Shown here: piece after piece, positions 52,744-60,856 of the stretch
Position numbering within the stretch: position 1 is the first letter of the stretch
Layout of the letters: every line of letters starts with the position of its first letter
Source: JAICYJ01 sp035695105
Lineage (GTDB): Bacteria; Actinomycetota; Thermoleophilia; Gaiellales; JAICJC01
DNA: 64,000 bases
Assembly (NCBI GenBank): GCA_035695105.1
Contig: DASSEV010000048.1
Coordinates: forward strand, 62,001 to 126,000
Direction: 5' to 3'
The notes under the pieces: generated by a model
Told to the model about the DNA's origin: nothing
Seen by the model: the letters and a program-made list of their open reading frames with translations, nothing else
Databases searched by the model: none
Position numbers and translations under genes: made by a program

Positions 52744-53189
52744 AGCTCCTCGGCCAGCCCGGCATCGATGCGGGCATCCATGCGGTCGTCGGGCTCATCG
52801 GCCGGCGCGTCCGGCGGCCCGCCGCGGCCGCGCGACCAGCGCATCGCCAGGATCACCGCGACCGCACCGCCGCCCAGCAGCACGGCCGCCGGCGTCAGCC
52901 ACGCGAGCAGCCCGAAGCCGTGCTGCGGCGGCGCGGCCAGGATCTCCTCGCCGTACTGGGACACCAGGTAGCTCTTGACCCGCTGCTCCGACCAGCCCTG
53001 CGCGTGCTTGGCCGCGATGATGCTGCGGATCCTGTCCGCGGCGGCGGACTGGGACTGGTCGAGCGGCTCATGGCAGACCGGGCACATCACCTGGCTCTCG
53101 AGATCCGACACCGACCACGACTCGGCGGCGCGAGCCGGCACCGCCAGCAGCAGCGCCGCGGCCACCGCGACCAGCAGCGCGCGCCTCAC
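52740..53189 (-). CDS. ccmH: Cytochrome c maturation protein CcmH
   Basis: A 149-residue CcmH/CycL protein. A signal peptide or N-terminal helix (residues 1-21) is followed by the redox motif QVMCPVCHEPLDQSQ and the three-helix domain ending SYLVSQYGEEIL, then a membrane helix (about residues 97-117). It reduces or presents apocytochrome cysteines for haem attachment. GTG 53189 overlaps the TlpA stop by four bases. Confidence 0.92.
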   Translation of the reverse strand: MRRALLVAVAAALLLAVPARAAESWSVSDLESQVMCPVCHEPLDQSQSAAADRIRSIIAAKHAQGWSEQRVKSYLVSQYGEEILAAPPQHGFGLLAWLTPAAVLLGGGAVAVILAMRWSRGRGGPPDAPADEPDDRMDARIDAGLAEEL

Positions 53190-53734
53190 GCCGGGCTCCC
53201 GAGCAGCGGCCGGATCTGCGCCTCGACGTCGGCAGCCGACACCTGGCCGGGGAAGTGGTGCACTACGTGCCCGTTGCGGTCGAGGATGAAGGTCTCGGGA
53301 AAGCCGGTGAGCCCCCAGCGGTTGTAGACGCCGGTGCCGCTGGCATGGACGAGCGGGTACGTGAGGTGGTAGCGCTCGGCGAATGCCCGGGCGTCGCCCG
53401 TGGCGTCTTCCGAATCGACGCCGACCACCGCCAGGCGGTCGCCGTACTTCTGGGAGAGCTCCTCGAGCGCGGGCGCCTCCTCCTTGCACGGGTCGCACCA
53501 GGAGGCCCAGAAATTCAGCACGACCACCTTGCCGCGGAACGATGACAGCGTGGTATCGCCGCCGCCGCGGATGTTCGCGAGCGTGAAGTCGGGGGCGACG
53601 GGGTGATTGCCGTCCGACAGCTCGGCCGCAACCGAGGTGTGGTTGTCGAGCAGGCTCTTCGCGAACAGGCCGACCAGCGCCAGGAGTAGGACCACGGCGC
53701 CCGCCTGCAGCACTCGTCGCACCGGAACGGCCAC
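53186..53734 (-). CDS. TlpA/ResA/CcmG-like thiol-disulfide oxidoreductase
   Basis: A 182-residue membrane-anchored thioredoxin-fold protein. Residues 9-28 are the anchor; APDFTLANIRGG opens the domain; the active site is NFWASWCDPCKEEAP; GLTGFPETFILDRNG carries the cis-proline. It probably reduces apocytochrome c, taking electrons from CcdA. GTG 53734 lies six bases after TACCCT. First gene of the cytochrome maturation operon. Confidence 0.9.
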   Translation of the reverse strand: MAVPVRRVLQAGAVVLLLALVGLFAKSLLDNHTSVAAELSDGNHPVAPDFTLANIRGGGDTTLSSFRGKVVVLNFWASWCDPCKEEAPALEELSQKYGDRLAVVGVDSEDATGDARAFAERYHLTYPLVHASGTGVYNRWGLTGFPETFILDRNGHVVHHFPGQVSAADVEAQIRPLLGSPA

Positions 53735-53740
53735 GCCTGA

Positions 53741-53746
53741 AGGGTA
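53741..53746 (-). promoter_or_regulatory. -10 box TACCCT, 6 nt before start
   Basis: On the minus strand TACCCT, TCAGGC, GTG. It overlaps the end of the upstream gene, whose stop is at 53748. Confidence 0.45.
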
Positions 53747-53747
53747 T

Positions 53748-55244
53748 CTACTTGCCGTTCCCGCCCGCGGCGGCGTATTGGACGATCATCTGATCCGTCA
53801 GCCACTCGACCGGCGCGCGGTCGTCGGTGAGCGGGTCGCTGGAGGGGGCCATCGGCGCCGCCTTCTCGGCAAGATCGCGTGCCGGAGCGAGCGCCGGTGG
53901 CAGCGTGGCGAGCCGGGCGGCCAGCTGGGCGCGCGTGAGCGGCTGTGTGAACCCGGCGACGATCACGTTGAAGCTGCCCACCGGCCAGCTGTAGACGGAG
54001 GCGAAGCGGGTCGCCATGGTGCCGCCGATGGCGTCCGGCAGCCGGTTGTCCCCCGGCACGCGCCCCACGTTCGCCATCACGATGCCGCCGGGATGCAGCC
54101 GGCTGATCGCGAGCGACCAGAACTCCTGCGTGGTCAGGTAGAACGGGATGTAGGGCTGGCGGAAGGCGTCGAGGAAGATCGCGTCGTAGCGGGTGGTGTG
54201 CTGCTCGAGGAAGGTGCGACCGTCGGCGCTCGCGACGTGCACGCGCGGGTTGTCGCCGAGGCCGAAGTACCGCCGGCCGACGCTGGTCACCTCGGGATCC
54301 AGCTCGATCCCCTGGATGTTGACCGCCGGCCAGTAGGTGCCGTAGGCGCGCCCGACCGTGCCCCCCGCGTAGCCGATCATCGCCAGGCTCCGGAAGCTGC
54401 CGCCGTGCAGCGCCGGGGCGAGCAGGAACTGATCCCAGTAGCCGCCGGTCAGCACCTGGTTGGGCCGCCAGATCGAGTGGTCGGCCCAACCCTCGTTGAG
54501 GTGCAGGATGCGGGTGCCGTCGGACTGCTGGACGACCTGGATGAACTGGTAGGGCGATTCGGCCTCGAAGATGACGCCCTGCCCGGGCTTGATCAGGCCG
54601 GGCGGCAGCAGCGCCAGCGCCCCGATCACGATCGGGGCGAGCAGGTAGCGGCGGCCGAGTGCGGGCACGGCGACCAGCGCGAGCAGCGCCGCGGTCGCGA
54701 GCATGGTGCGCCGGGTGCCGATCGAGGGGATCAGCACGACGACGGGCAGGAACGTGCCGAGGATGCTGCCCGCGGTGGAGAGCGCGTACATCCTCCCGGC
54801 CACCTCGCCGGCCTGCTCGATGCGGGTCACGCCCAGCCGCACGGCGAACGGCGAGGCCATGCCGAGCAGCGTGATCGGCACGGAGAAGATCAGCATCGAT
54901 GCGAAGAACGAGCCCAGGAAGGCGCCCACCGAGGCATCCGCGAACGCCGTCACGGCGCGGTCGAGCAGCGGCCGGGTCAGGAACGGCGTGACGGCGATGG
55001 CCGCTGCCGCGATCAGCATCAGCCGGGCGAGGTAGGGCATCGTCGGGTGGCGGTCGGCGAGGCGGCCGCCGAGGAAGTACCCGGCGCAGAGGTAGATCAG
55101 GATCAGGCCGATGATGTTGGCCCAGATCAGGATCGAGGCGCCGAAGAAGGGGGCGAGCAGGCGAGACGCCGACATCTCCGTCGACATCGTGGCGGCGCCG
55201 GCCACGAACACCAGCGGATACAGCAGGCGGCGACCGCTCGTCAC
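53748..55244 (-). CDS. Membrane spermidine-synthase-like protein
   Basis: A 498-residue protein with about seven N-terminal helices (residues 8-215) fused to a spermidine-synthase-like methyltransferase-fold domain (about 225-440). AMIGYAGGTVGRAYG is the nucleotide-loop equivalent, GIELDPEVTSVGRRYF the acidic strand, DAIFLDAFRQPYIPFYL the catalytic-side block. Fused forms like this are common in actinobacteria, and polyamine synthesis is unproven for them. GTG 55244 lies six bases after TAGACT. The downstream TlpA gene starts 13 bases after its stop. Confidence 0.82.
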   Translation of the reverse strand: MTSGRRLLYPLVFVAGAATMSTEMSASRLLAPFFGASILIWANIIGLILIYLCAGYFLGGRLADRHPTMPYLARLMLIAAAAIAVTPFLTRPLLDRAVTAFADASVGAFLGSFFASMLIFSVPITLLGMASPFAVRLGVTRIEQAGEVAGRMYALSTAGSILGTFLPVVVLIPSIGTRRTMLATAALLALVAVPALGRRYLLAPIVIGALALLPPGLIKPGQGVIFEAESPYQFIQVVQQSDGTRILHLNEGWADHSIWRPNQVLTGGYWDQFLLAPALHGGSFRSLAMIGYAGGTVGRAYGTYWPAVNIQGIELDPEVTSVGRRYFGLGDNPRVHVASADGRTFLEQHTTRYDAIFLDAFRQPYIPFYLTTQEFWSLAISRLHPGGIVMANVGRVPGDNRLPDAIGGTMATRFASVYSWPVGSFNVIVAGFTQPLTRAQLAARLATLPPALAPARDLAEKAAPMAPSSDPLTDDRAPVEWLTDQMIVQYAAAGGNGK

Positions 55245-55250
55245 ACCCCG

Positions 55251-55256
55251 AGTCTA
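55251..55256 (-). promoter_or_regulatory. -10 box TAGACT, 6 nt before start
   Basis: On the minus strand TAGACT, CGGGGT, GTG. Confidence 0.55.
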
Positions 55257-55283
55257 GATGCTCACCCCGCCCGGACGGCGTGC

Positions 55284-55502
55284 CTACTTGACCGAGCGAC
55301 CGGCGGAATACGAGCGGCTGAACGGCCGCCACGGCACCCGGTGCCAGGACGTCCCCCGGCACATCGGGCACTCGGGAAGCGCCTTGTAGACCGTCACGCC
55401 ATAGCCGCAACCGGCGCACCGGAACTCGCCCTTCGCCCGCGAGCCGGTCACCCAGCCGGCGGCGTCATCCACGACCTCGAGCCGATTCACACTCGACCCC
55501 AT
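55284..55502 (-). CDS. Small rubredoxin-like zinc-ribbon protein
   Basis: A 72-residue protein with two CxxC knuckles (FRCAGCGYGV and CPMCRGTSW) spaced like a rubredoxin or short zinc ribbon. ATG 55502 has AAGGGTGG seven bases upstream, which rules out the longer frame. Basic C-terminus (residues 58-72). No known partner. Confidence 0.72.
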   Translation of the reverse strand: MGSSVNRLEVVDDAAGWVTGSRAKGEFRCAGCGYGVTVYKALPECPMCRGTSWHRVPWRPFSRSYSAGRSVK

Positions 55503-55631
55503 CGCGCACCACCCTTCACCCTGGCCGCCCCATACCCGGCGGCGTGACGGTAGAGTAGCCAGCGCCGAGAACCGGCTCAACAGGAATTTCCCGCATACGC
55601 GCGGATTCGGTTGGTGGGGGACCCATACGCC

Positions 55632-56177
55632 ATGAGCTCCGAGAGCAACGATCCGGATGGGCTGGACGAGCCCGTCGAGCCGTCACCCGTCTCCACAGCC
55701 CGCGTAGGGGTCGATGCGAGCGCCGACCTGGCGGCGGTGCCGCGGTCGGTGTGGATCTCGCTGGGCGGGGCGGTCGTGCTGCTCGCGAGCGTGTTCGTCA
55801 ACTGGTACACGCTGACGGTGACCATCGCCGGCCGGTCGGGGAGCAAGAGCGAGAACGGCTGGGACTCCGGATCGGCGGCCAAGATCATCGCCCTGCTCGC
55901 GATCGTCGTCATCGCGGCCTGGCTGGTGGAGGTCTTCGCCGAGGGCGTGACGCTGCCGTTCCCGGCATGGATGGTCGCGGGCGCGGCCGGCGCGGTCGCG
56001 TTGCTGCTGGTGATCTTCAAGGTCGTGTCGAAGCCGGCGAGCGACGAGATCGGGAAGTTCAATGCGCTGGGATTCGGGCACGCGTCGGTCAGCACGTCGT
56101 GGGGCATCTGGCTCGCCCTGCTGGCGTGCATTGCGGTGCTGGCCGGTGCATACATGCGTATGAACGAGCCGGTCTGA
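55632..56177 (+). CDS. Four-helix membrane protein of unknown function
   Basis: A 181-residue protein: an acidic, proline-rich N-terminus (residues 1-40), then helices at about 42-62, 82-104, 112-130 and 156-172. No conserved catalytic residue is seen. ATG 55632 is preferred over TTG 55611. A TAGAGT box lies at 55552-55557 region, and the gene is divergent from the zinc-ribbon gene. It precedes the RGG-like gene by 22 bases. Confidence 0.65.
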   Translation: MSSESNDPDGLDEPVEPSPVSTARVGVDASADLAAVPRSVWISLGGAVVLLASVFVNWYTLTVTIAGRSGSKSENGWDSGSAAKIIALLAIVVIAAWLVEVFAEGVTLPFPAWMVAGAAGAVALLLVIFKVVSKPASDEIGKFNALGFGHASVSTSWGIWLALLACIAVLAGAYMRMNEPV

Positions 56178-56186
56178 TCGCGGGAT

Positions 56187-56192
56187 TAGACT
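56187..56192 (+). promoter_or_regulatory. -10 box TAGACT, 7 nt before start
   Basis: TAGACT lies seven bases before GTG 56200, between two same-strand genes, so the second gene can be transcribed by itself. Confidence 0.45.
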
Positions 56193-56199
56193 GGCAGCC

Positions 56200-56754
56200 G
56201 TGACGACCACGAAGGCCACGCTCAAGCCGTACCTGACCGAGATCCGCGACTGGGTGTCGCAGGGCATGACCGACGTCTGGATCGCCCACCGGCTGAACTC
56301 GACGCCGGCGAGCATCTCGGCGTTCCGGTCGCAGCACGGGATCCTGCGGCGCGACGTGCCGGGAGAGGTGCTGAGCGGCGAGGCGCCGCCGCCCGTGATC
56401 CCGCCCGACGCCGACGAGCCGCAGCCTGAGGCGAAGCCGCGCAGGCGGTCGCGCGGCGGGCGCAAGAAGGCTGCCGAGCCCGCGACCGTGGGGTCGGCGC
56501 CCGCAGCTGAGGCTGCGGAGCCGAACGGCGAGGGCACGGCCAAGCGGCGGCGGCGCGGCGGCCGCGGCCGTGGCAAGAGGCTCCCAACCTACGAGGCGGT
56601 GCTCGACACCGGCGAGGAGGGCTACGGCTTCTGGATGGACGGCGCCGTTCGGGACGATGCCGTGTTCGCGGAGCACTGGGCGCAGCGGCGCGCGATCGTC
56701 GTCAAGGTCGAGGCCGACCAGATCATCATCAGGCCCGCCGAGAACGCCGAGTAG
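56200..56754 (+). CDS. HTH-like protein with basic RG-rich linker
   Basis: A 184-residue protein with three parts. Residues 1-52 look like a short helix-turn-helix (EIRDWVSQGMTDVWIAH, then STPASISAFRSQHGI). Residues 60-130 are a low-complexity linker with three basic patches (KPRRRSRGGRKK, KRRRRGGRGRGKR). Residues 130-184 form a small beta-rich domain (GEEGYGFWMDGAV, IVVKVEADQIIIRP). The make-up suggests a nucleic-acid-binding protein, perhaps a nucleoid or RNA-associated factor. It ends with no gap before a convergent gene. Confidence 0.65.
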   Translation: MTTTKATLKPYLTEIRDWVSQGMTDVWIAHRLNSTPASISAFRSQHGILRRDVPGEVLSGEAPPPVIPPDADEPQPEAKPRRRSRGGRKKAAEPATVGSAPAAEAAEPNGEGTAKRRRRGGRGRGKRLPTYEAVLDTGEEGYGFWMDGAVRDDAVFAEHWAQRRAIVVKVEADQIIIRPAENAE

Positions 56755-57066
56755 TCAGGGGCGGTAGTCCGACGCGCCGCGCGCGAAGCGCGCGAAGGCC
56801 GCGTCACCGACGATCGTGAGGTCGTGCGCCCACACCTGGTCGGTGGTGCGCTGGGCGACGAGGCGCGTCCAGGAAGCGCTCTGCTCGTACTCGCGGGCTA
56901 GCCGCTCGAGCGTGAAGGTCTGGCCGACGCGACGGTTCAGCTCGGCGACGATCTCGTCGACGACGGCCCGGTAGACGGCCTCGCGGGCGGGCGGCACGTC
57001 CAGCGACTCGAGCCTGCGCAGCCCGGCGTCCCACTCCATGAGGGCGAGGTCGACGGTCGTGCTCAC
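56755..57066 (-). CDS. Hypothetical protein coupled to DUF501 gene
   Basis: A 103-residue, mostly helical protein (LRRLESLDVPPAREAVYRAVVDE in two blocks, RVGQTFTLERLAREYEQ, WTRLVAQRT). No cysteine, signal or known domain. GTG 57066 overlaps the DUF501 stop by four bases, so the two are co-translated. Its position by ftsB and DUF501 hints at a cell-envelope or division role, but this is only neighbourhood evidence. Confidence 0.6.
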   Translation of the reverse strand: MSTTVDLALMEWDAGLRRLESLDVPPAREAVYRAVVDEIVAELNRRVGQTFTLERLAREYEQSASWTRLVAQRTTDQVWAHDLTIVGDAAFARFARGASDYRP

Positions 57067-57548
57067 GCGCTGCAGCACCCTCCGGCCGGGTAGAGCGGCC
57101 AAGCCTCGTCGAGGATGGCGGCGCCGAGGGCGTAGTCCGGCTCGGCCAGGGCGAAGGCGGCGTGGGCATGCAGGCACTTGACGGCGCCGTCGTGCGCGGT
57201 GCCGCCGATGCCGAGCGTGAGCGAGGCGCCACCGTCGGCCATGGTCGCGGCGGGCCGTCGCAGCTGCCGCTGGCGGGCGGCGCCCCAGGCGTAGGAGGCG
57301 GCGGCATCGCCGCCGGCGGCGACGAGCCGCTCGTAGCGGCCGACACCGCCCGCATCCTCGAGCGCACCGACCGCGGCGACGGCGCTGGGGCAGGTCAGGT
57401 AGTAGGTGGTGGGAAAGGGCGCGCCATCGTCCAGGTAGCCATCCTGCTCGACGACGGCAGGCGCGCCGTACGGGCAGCGAGCAGCCACGCGGCGCACGCC
57501 GCGCGGCGCGCGGCGCAGCTGGCGCTCGACGATGGCGAGGTCGTCCAT
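57063..57548 (-). CDS. DUF501 family protein
   Basis: A 161-residue DUF501 protein. Diagnostic parts are ARCPYGAPAVVEQDGYLDDG, PFPTTYYLTCPSAV and GIGGTAHDGAVKCLHAH, with conserved Cys and His residues that may bind metal. In actinobacteria the gene usually lies between ftsB/divIC and ppx, after eno; that order is partly kept here (ppx is elsewhere). Function unknown. ATG 57548 lies six bases after TACCCT. Confidence 0.88.
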   Translation of the reverse strand: MDDLAIVERQLRRAPRGVRRVAARCPYGAPAVVEQDGYLDDGAPFPTTYYLTCPSAVAAVGALEDAGGVGRYERLVAAGGDAAASYAWGAARQRQLRRPAATMADGGASLTLGIGGTAHDGAVKCLHAHAAFALAEPDYALGAAILDEAWPLYPAGGCCSA

Positions 57549-57554
57549 TCACTC

Positions 57555-57560
57555 AGGGTA
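57555..57560 (-). promoter_or_regulatory. -10 box TACCCT, 6 nt before start
   Basis: On the minus strand TACCCT, GAGTGA, ATG. The remaining 240 bases up to ftsB show no gene; a mildly palindromic GTCACGCCC/GGGCGTGAC-like area near 57680 is not convincing. Confidence 0.5.
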
Positions 57561-57804
57561 GCCGCGAGCCGAACGGCGCCAACAGCGCAACGGCCGATTT
57601 CACGCTCTTGCGACCAACGGGCTGCGCCGGATCCCTCACGGCCAGGTGCACCCCACCGTGACGGTGCCCAAGTCACACCAGATGGGCGTGACGTTTGCGC
57701 ACGACAACCGTCACCCGAACTCGGCATGGTTGCCGGGCAGGCTCGTCAAACCCAATTATTGGAGACCAAGCCTGTCCGGCCGCGTGTGACCGGTGCGTGC
57801 GACT

Positions 57805-58125
57805 TCAGCCGCAATGGGACGTCGTCTCGGGAATGTCTCGAATCACCAACGGGTGCTCGTTCGGGAAGATGAACCCGCACGCCCGCGCCATGATCTCGAT
57901 CTTCGCCGTCGTGCCGAGCGCTGCGCTCTCCGCCACCAGCCGGTCGTGATCCTTCCTCAGCGCCGCCAGCTGCGCGTTCTCGTCTCGCACCCGGCTGCTC
58001 GACGCCAGGTACTTCTGCACCGGGCTCACGTACAGCGCGGCCATCAGCAGCAGCACCGACACCGCCGCCGCCCGGCGAAACGAGAACGGGCGGCGGTCGC
58101 GTCCCTTCAGTCGTACGGACCCCAC
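57805..58125 (-). CDS. FtsB/DivIC-like septum protein
   Basis: A 106-residue single-pass membrane protein: basic N-terminus, one helix (about residues 18-38), then a heptad-rich coiled coil (VRDENAQLAALRKDHDRL) and a short C-terminal domain (KIEIMARACGFIFP). This is the FtsB/DivIC plan, a bitopic divisome protein that bridges FtsL and FtsQ. GTG 58125 gives a 17-residue cytoplasmic tail. Its place just after pyk and eno, before DUF501, is the standard actinobacterial setting. Confidence 0.83.
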   Translation of the reverse strand: MGSVRLKGRDRRPFSFRRAAAVSVLLLMAALYVSPVQKYLASSSRVRDENAQLAALRKDHDRLVAESAALGTTAKIEIMARACGFIFPNEHPLVIRDIPETTSHCG

Positions 58126-58157
58126 GGCACCCCGCTTCGACGTCGCAGGCCGAACTC

Positions 58158-59570
58158 CTACTCCATCGTTCGCACGAGAATGTGATCCGTCGACCCGGGC
58201 AGGTTCAGCCGCGTCCCGCCCGTCAGCACGACCCTGTCCCCCGCCTCGGCGAGGCCGCTGCCGCGGATTGCCTCGGCCACCCTGTGCCACAGATCCTCGA
58301 TCGAGTCGGCGTCGGCGGTCACGAGCGGCACGACCGCCCAGTCGAGCGCCAGCTGCTGCAGCACGTGGGCGTACGGGCTGGCCGCCACGATCGGCCGGTT
58401 CGGCCGGAACCGCGACACCTGCCGCGCCGTCGAGCCGGACTGCGTCGGCACGGCGATCACCGGCGCGCCCAGCTCCTCCGCGATGTCGCACGCGGCGTGC
58501 GACAGGATCGATGCCATCTCGCCGTCCCGCCGTAGCGTCGGATCGTGGTAGGTCAGCGACGGCTCCACCGCCCGCGCGATGCGATTCATCACCGCCACCG
58601 CCTCGAGCGGGTAGCGGCCGACCGCCGTCTCGCCCGACAGCATCAGCGCGGAGGTGCCGTCGAGCACCGCGTTCGCCACGTCCGACGCCTCCGCCCGGGT
58701 GGGCTCCGGCTGGCTGATCATCGACTCGAGCATCTGCGTCGCCGTGATCACCGTGCGCCCAGCCTCGCGTGCCGTCCTGATGATCAGCTTCTGCACCAGC
58801 GGCACGTCGGCGACGCCGATCTCCACCCCCAGGTCGCCGCGCGCCACCATCACCGCGTCCGAGGCCGCCACGATCGCTTCCAGATCGGCGACGGCTTCGG
58901 CCTTCTCGATCTTCGCGATCACCCGCGCGCTCGACCGCGCCGTCGCGATCCGGTCACGCAGGTCGATCACGTCCTGCGCTCGCCGCACGAACGACAGCGC
59001 GACGTAATCGACCCCCTCGCCCAGCGCGAAGTCGAGGTCGGCCAGATCCTTCTCGGTCAGCGACGGGATCGGAAGCGGCGTCCCGGGCAGATTGACTCCC
59101 TTGCCCGACGAGATCAGCCCGCCCAGCTCGACCCTCGTCTCAACCCGGCTGCCGTCGACCGCCTCCACCCGCACGCGCACGCGGCCGTCGTCGATCAGCA
59201 GCTCGGCGCCCGGCTGCACCACCGTGGCCAGGCCGGGGAACGTCACCTCGAGGTCGCCCGGGCCGCCCTCGCCGGAGGCCGACAGGAACAGCCTGTCGCC
59301 GGCGTTCACGGCGCGGGGCTCCGGCAGGTCGCCGATCCGGATCTTCGGCCCCTGCAGGTCGGCGATCACCGCCAGCGGCCGCCCGATCACCTGCTGCGCC
59401 CGCCGCACCGCCTGCACCACCGCGCGGTGGTCGTCGCGCGACCCGTGCGAGAAGTTCAGCCGCGCGGCGTCCATGCCCGCCCACGCCAGCCGCTCCACGA
59501 ACTCCGGCGCACGCGACGACGGCCCGATCGTGCAGACGATCTTCGTCCGGCGCGTGATCGGCGGCGTCAT
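58158..59570 (-). CDS. pyk: Pyruvate kinase
   Basis: A 470-residue glycolytic enzyme making pyruvate and ATP from phosphoenolpyruvate and ADP. KIVCTIGPSSR (residues 9-19), ARLNFSHGSRDDH, the catalytic signature VIAKIEKAEAV, MVARGDLGVE and TATQMLESM are intact. The C-terminal regulatory domain is present (PVIAVPTQSGSTARQVS). ATG 59570 overlaps the eno stop by four bases, so the two consecutive glycolytic steps are translationally linked, which is not the common arrangement. Confidence 0.96.
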   Translation of the reverse strand: MTPPITRRTKIVCTIGPSSRAPEFVERLAWAGMDAARLNFSHGSRDDHRAVVQAVRRAQQVIGRPLAVIADLQGPKIRIGDLPEPRAVNAGDRLFLSASGEGGPGDLEVTFPGLATVVQPGAELLIDDGRVRVRVEAVDGSRVETRVELGGLISSGKGVNLPGTPLPIPSLTEKDLADLDFALGEGVDYVALSFVRRAQDVIDLRDRIATARSSARVIAKIEKAEAVADLEAIVAASDAVMVARGDLGVEIGVADVPLVQKLIIRTAREAGRTVITATQMLESMISQPEPTRAEASDVANAVLDGTSALMLSGETAVGRYPLEAVAVMNRIARAVEPSLTYHDPTLRRDGEMASILSHAACDIAEELGAPVIAVPTQSGSTARQVSRFRPNRPIVAASPYAHVLQQLALDWAVVPLVTADADSIEDLWHRVAEAIRGSGLAEAGDRVVLTGGTRLNLPGSTDHILVRTME

Positions 59571-60856
59571 GCCGGCTGGTCGGCCAGCCGGGCGAACGCG
59601 CGCCGGCCCGGATAGGCCGCGACGGAGCCCAGCTCCTCCTCGATGCGGAGCAGCTGGTTGTACTTGGCCACGCGGTCGGTCCGGCATGGGGCTCCGGTCT
59701 TGATCTGCCCGCAGCTCGTCGCCACCGCCAGGTCGGAGATGGTCACGTCCTCGGTCTCGCCGGACCGGTGCGACATCACCGCCGCATACCCGGATGTGTG
59801 GGCCAGACGGACGGCGTCGAGCGTCTCGGAGAGCGTGCCGATCTGGTTGACCTTGATCAGGATGGCGTTGCCCGCCCCTTGCTCGATGCCCTGTGCCAGC
59901 CGCTCCACGTTGGTCACGAAGAGGTCGTCCCCGACCAGCTGCACCCGACCGCCCAACGCGGCGGTGAGCTGCTGCCACCCGTCCCAGTCCTGCTCCGCCA
60001 GGCCGTCCTCGATCGACACGATCGGGTACCGCGAGCAGAGATCCTCGTAGAAGGCGACCATCTCGGCGGCGTCGAGGACGCGGCCCTCGCCGTCGAGGTG
60101 GTAGCGGCCGTCGCGATAGAACTCGGTGGACGCCGGGTCGAGCGCGATCGCCACCCGGTCGCGGTGCCCGGCCGCCTCCGCGGCATCGAGGATGGCGGCG
60201 ATCGCCTCCTCGTTCGACGACAGGTTGGGCGCGAAGCCGCCCTCGTCACCCACGGCCGTCACCATCCCACGGCCGTGCAGAAGCGACTTCAGCGCGTGGT
60301 AGGTCTCGGTTCCGATGCGCAAGGCCTCGGCGAACGAGTCCGCTCCGACCGGCACGACCATGAACTCCTGCAGGTCGACGTTGTTGTCGGCATGGGCACC
60401 GCCGTTGATCACGTTCATCATCGGCACCGGCAGCACGTGAGCCTCCACCCCGCCGACGTACCGGTAGAGCGGAAGCCCCGAGTCCTCGGCCGCCGCCTTG
60501 GCAACCGCGAGCGAGGTGCCGAGGATGGCGTTTGCTCCCAGCTCTGCCTTGTTCGGCGTGCCGTCGAGCTCGACCAGGGCCGCGTCGATCGCACGCTGGT
60601 CGAGCGCGTCGGCGTCCTCGAGCGCGCCCGCGATGGTCACGTTGACGTGCGCAACCGCCTGCTCCACGCCCTTGCCGCCCCACCGGCTGCTGTCGCCGTC
60701 CCGCAGCTCGACCGCCTCGAAGGCGCCCGTGGACGCGCCCGACGGCACGGCCGCGCGGCCGGTCGCCCCCGAGTCGAGGATCACCTCCACCTCGACCGTC
60801 GGGTTGCCCCGCGAGTCGAGGATCTGTCGGCCGAACACGGAGACGATCGAGCTCAT
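59567..60856 (-). CDS. eno: Enolase
   Basis: A 429-residue enolase converting 2-phosphoglycerate to phosphoenolpyruvate. GRQILDSRGNPTVEVEV at the N-terminus, SGASTGAFEAVELRDGD loop, metal ligands in ALDPASTEFY, SIEDGLAEQDWDGW and LVGDDLFVTN, catalytic lysine in ILIKVNQIGTL, and the signature MSHRSGETED are all there. ATG 60856 overlaps the stop of the histidine kinase gene. Confidence 0.97.
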   Translation of the reverse strand: MSSIVSVFGRQILDSRGNPTVEVEVILDSGATGRAAVPSGASTGAFEAVELRDGDSSRWGGKGVEQAVAHVNVTIAGALEDADALDQRAIDAALVELDGTPNKAELGANAILGTSLAVAKAAAEDSGLPLYRYVGGVEAHVLPVPMMNVINGGAHADNNVDLQEFMVVPVGADSFAEALRIGTETYHALKSLLHGRGMVTAVGDEGGFAPNLSSNEEAIAAILDAAEAAGHRDRVAIALDPASTEFYRDGRYHLDGEGRVLDAAEMVAFYEDLCSRYPIVSIEDGLAEQDWDGWQQLTAALGGRVQLVGDDLFVTNVERLAQGIEQGAGNAILIKVNQIGTLSETLDAVRLAHTSGYAAVMSHRSGETEDVTISDLAVATSCGQIKTGAPCRTDRVAKYNQLLRIEEELGSVAAYPGRRAFARLADQPA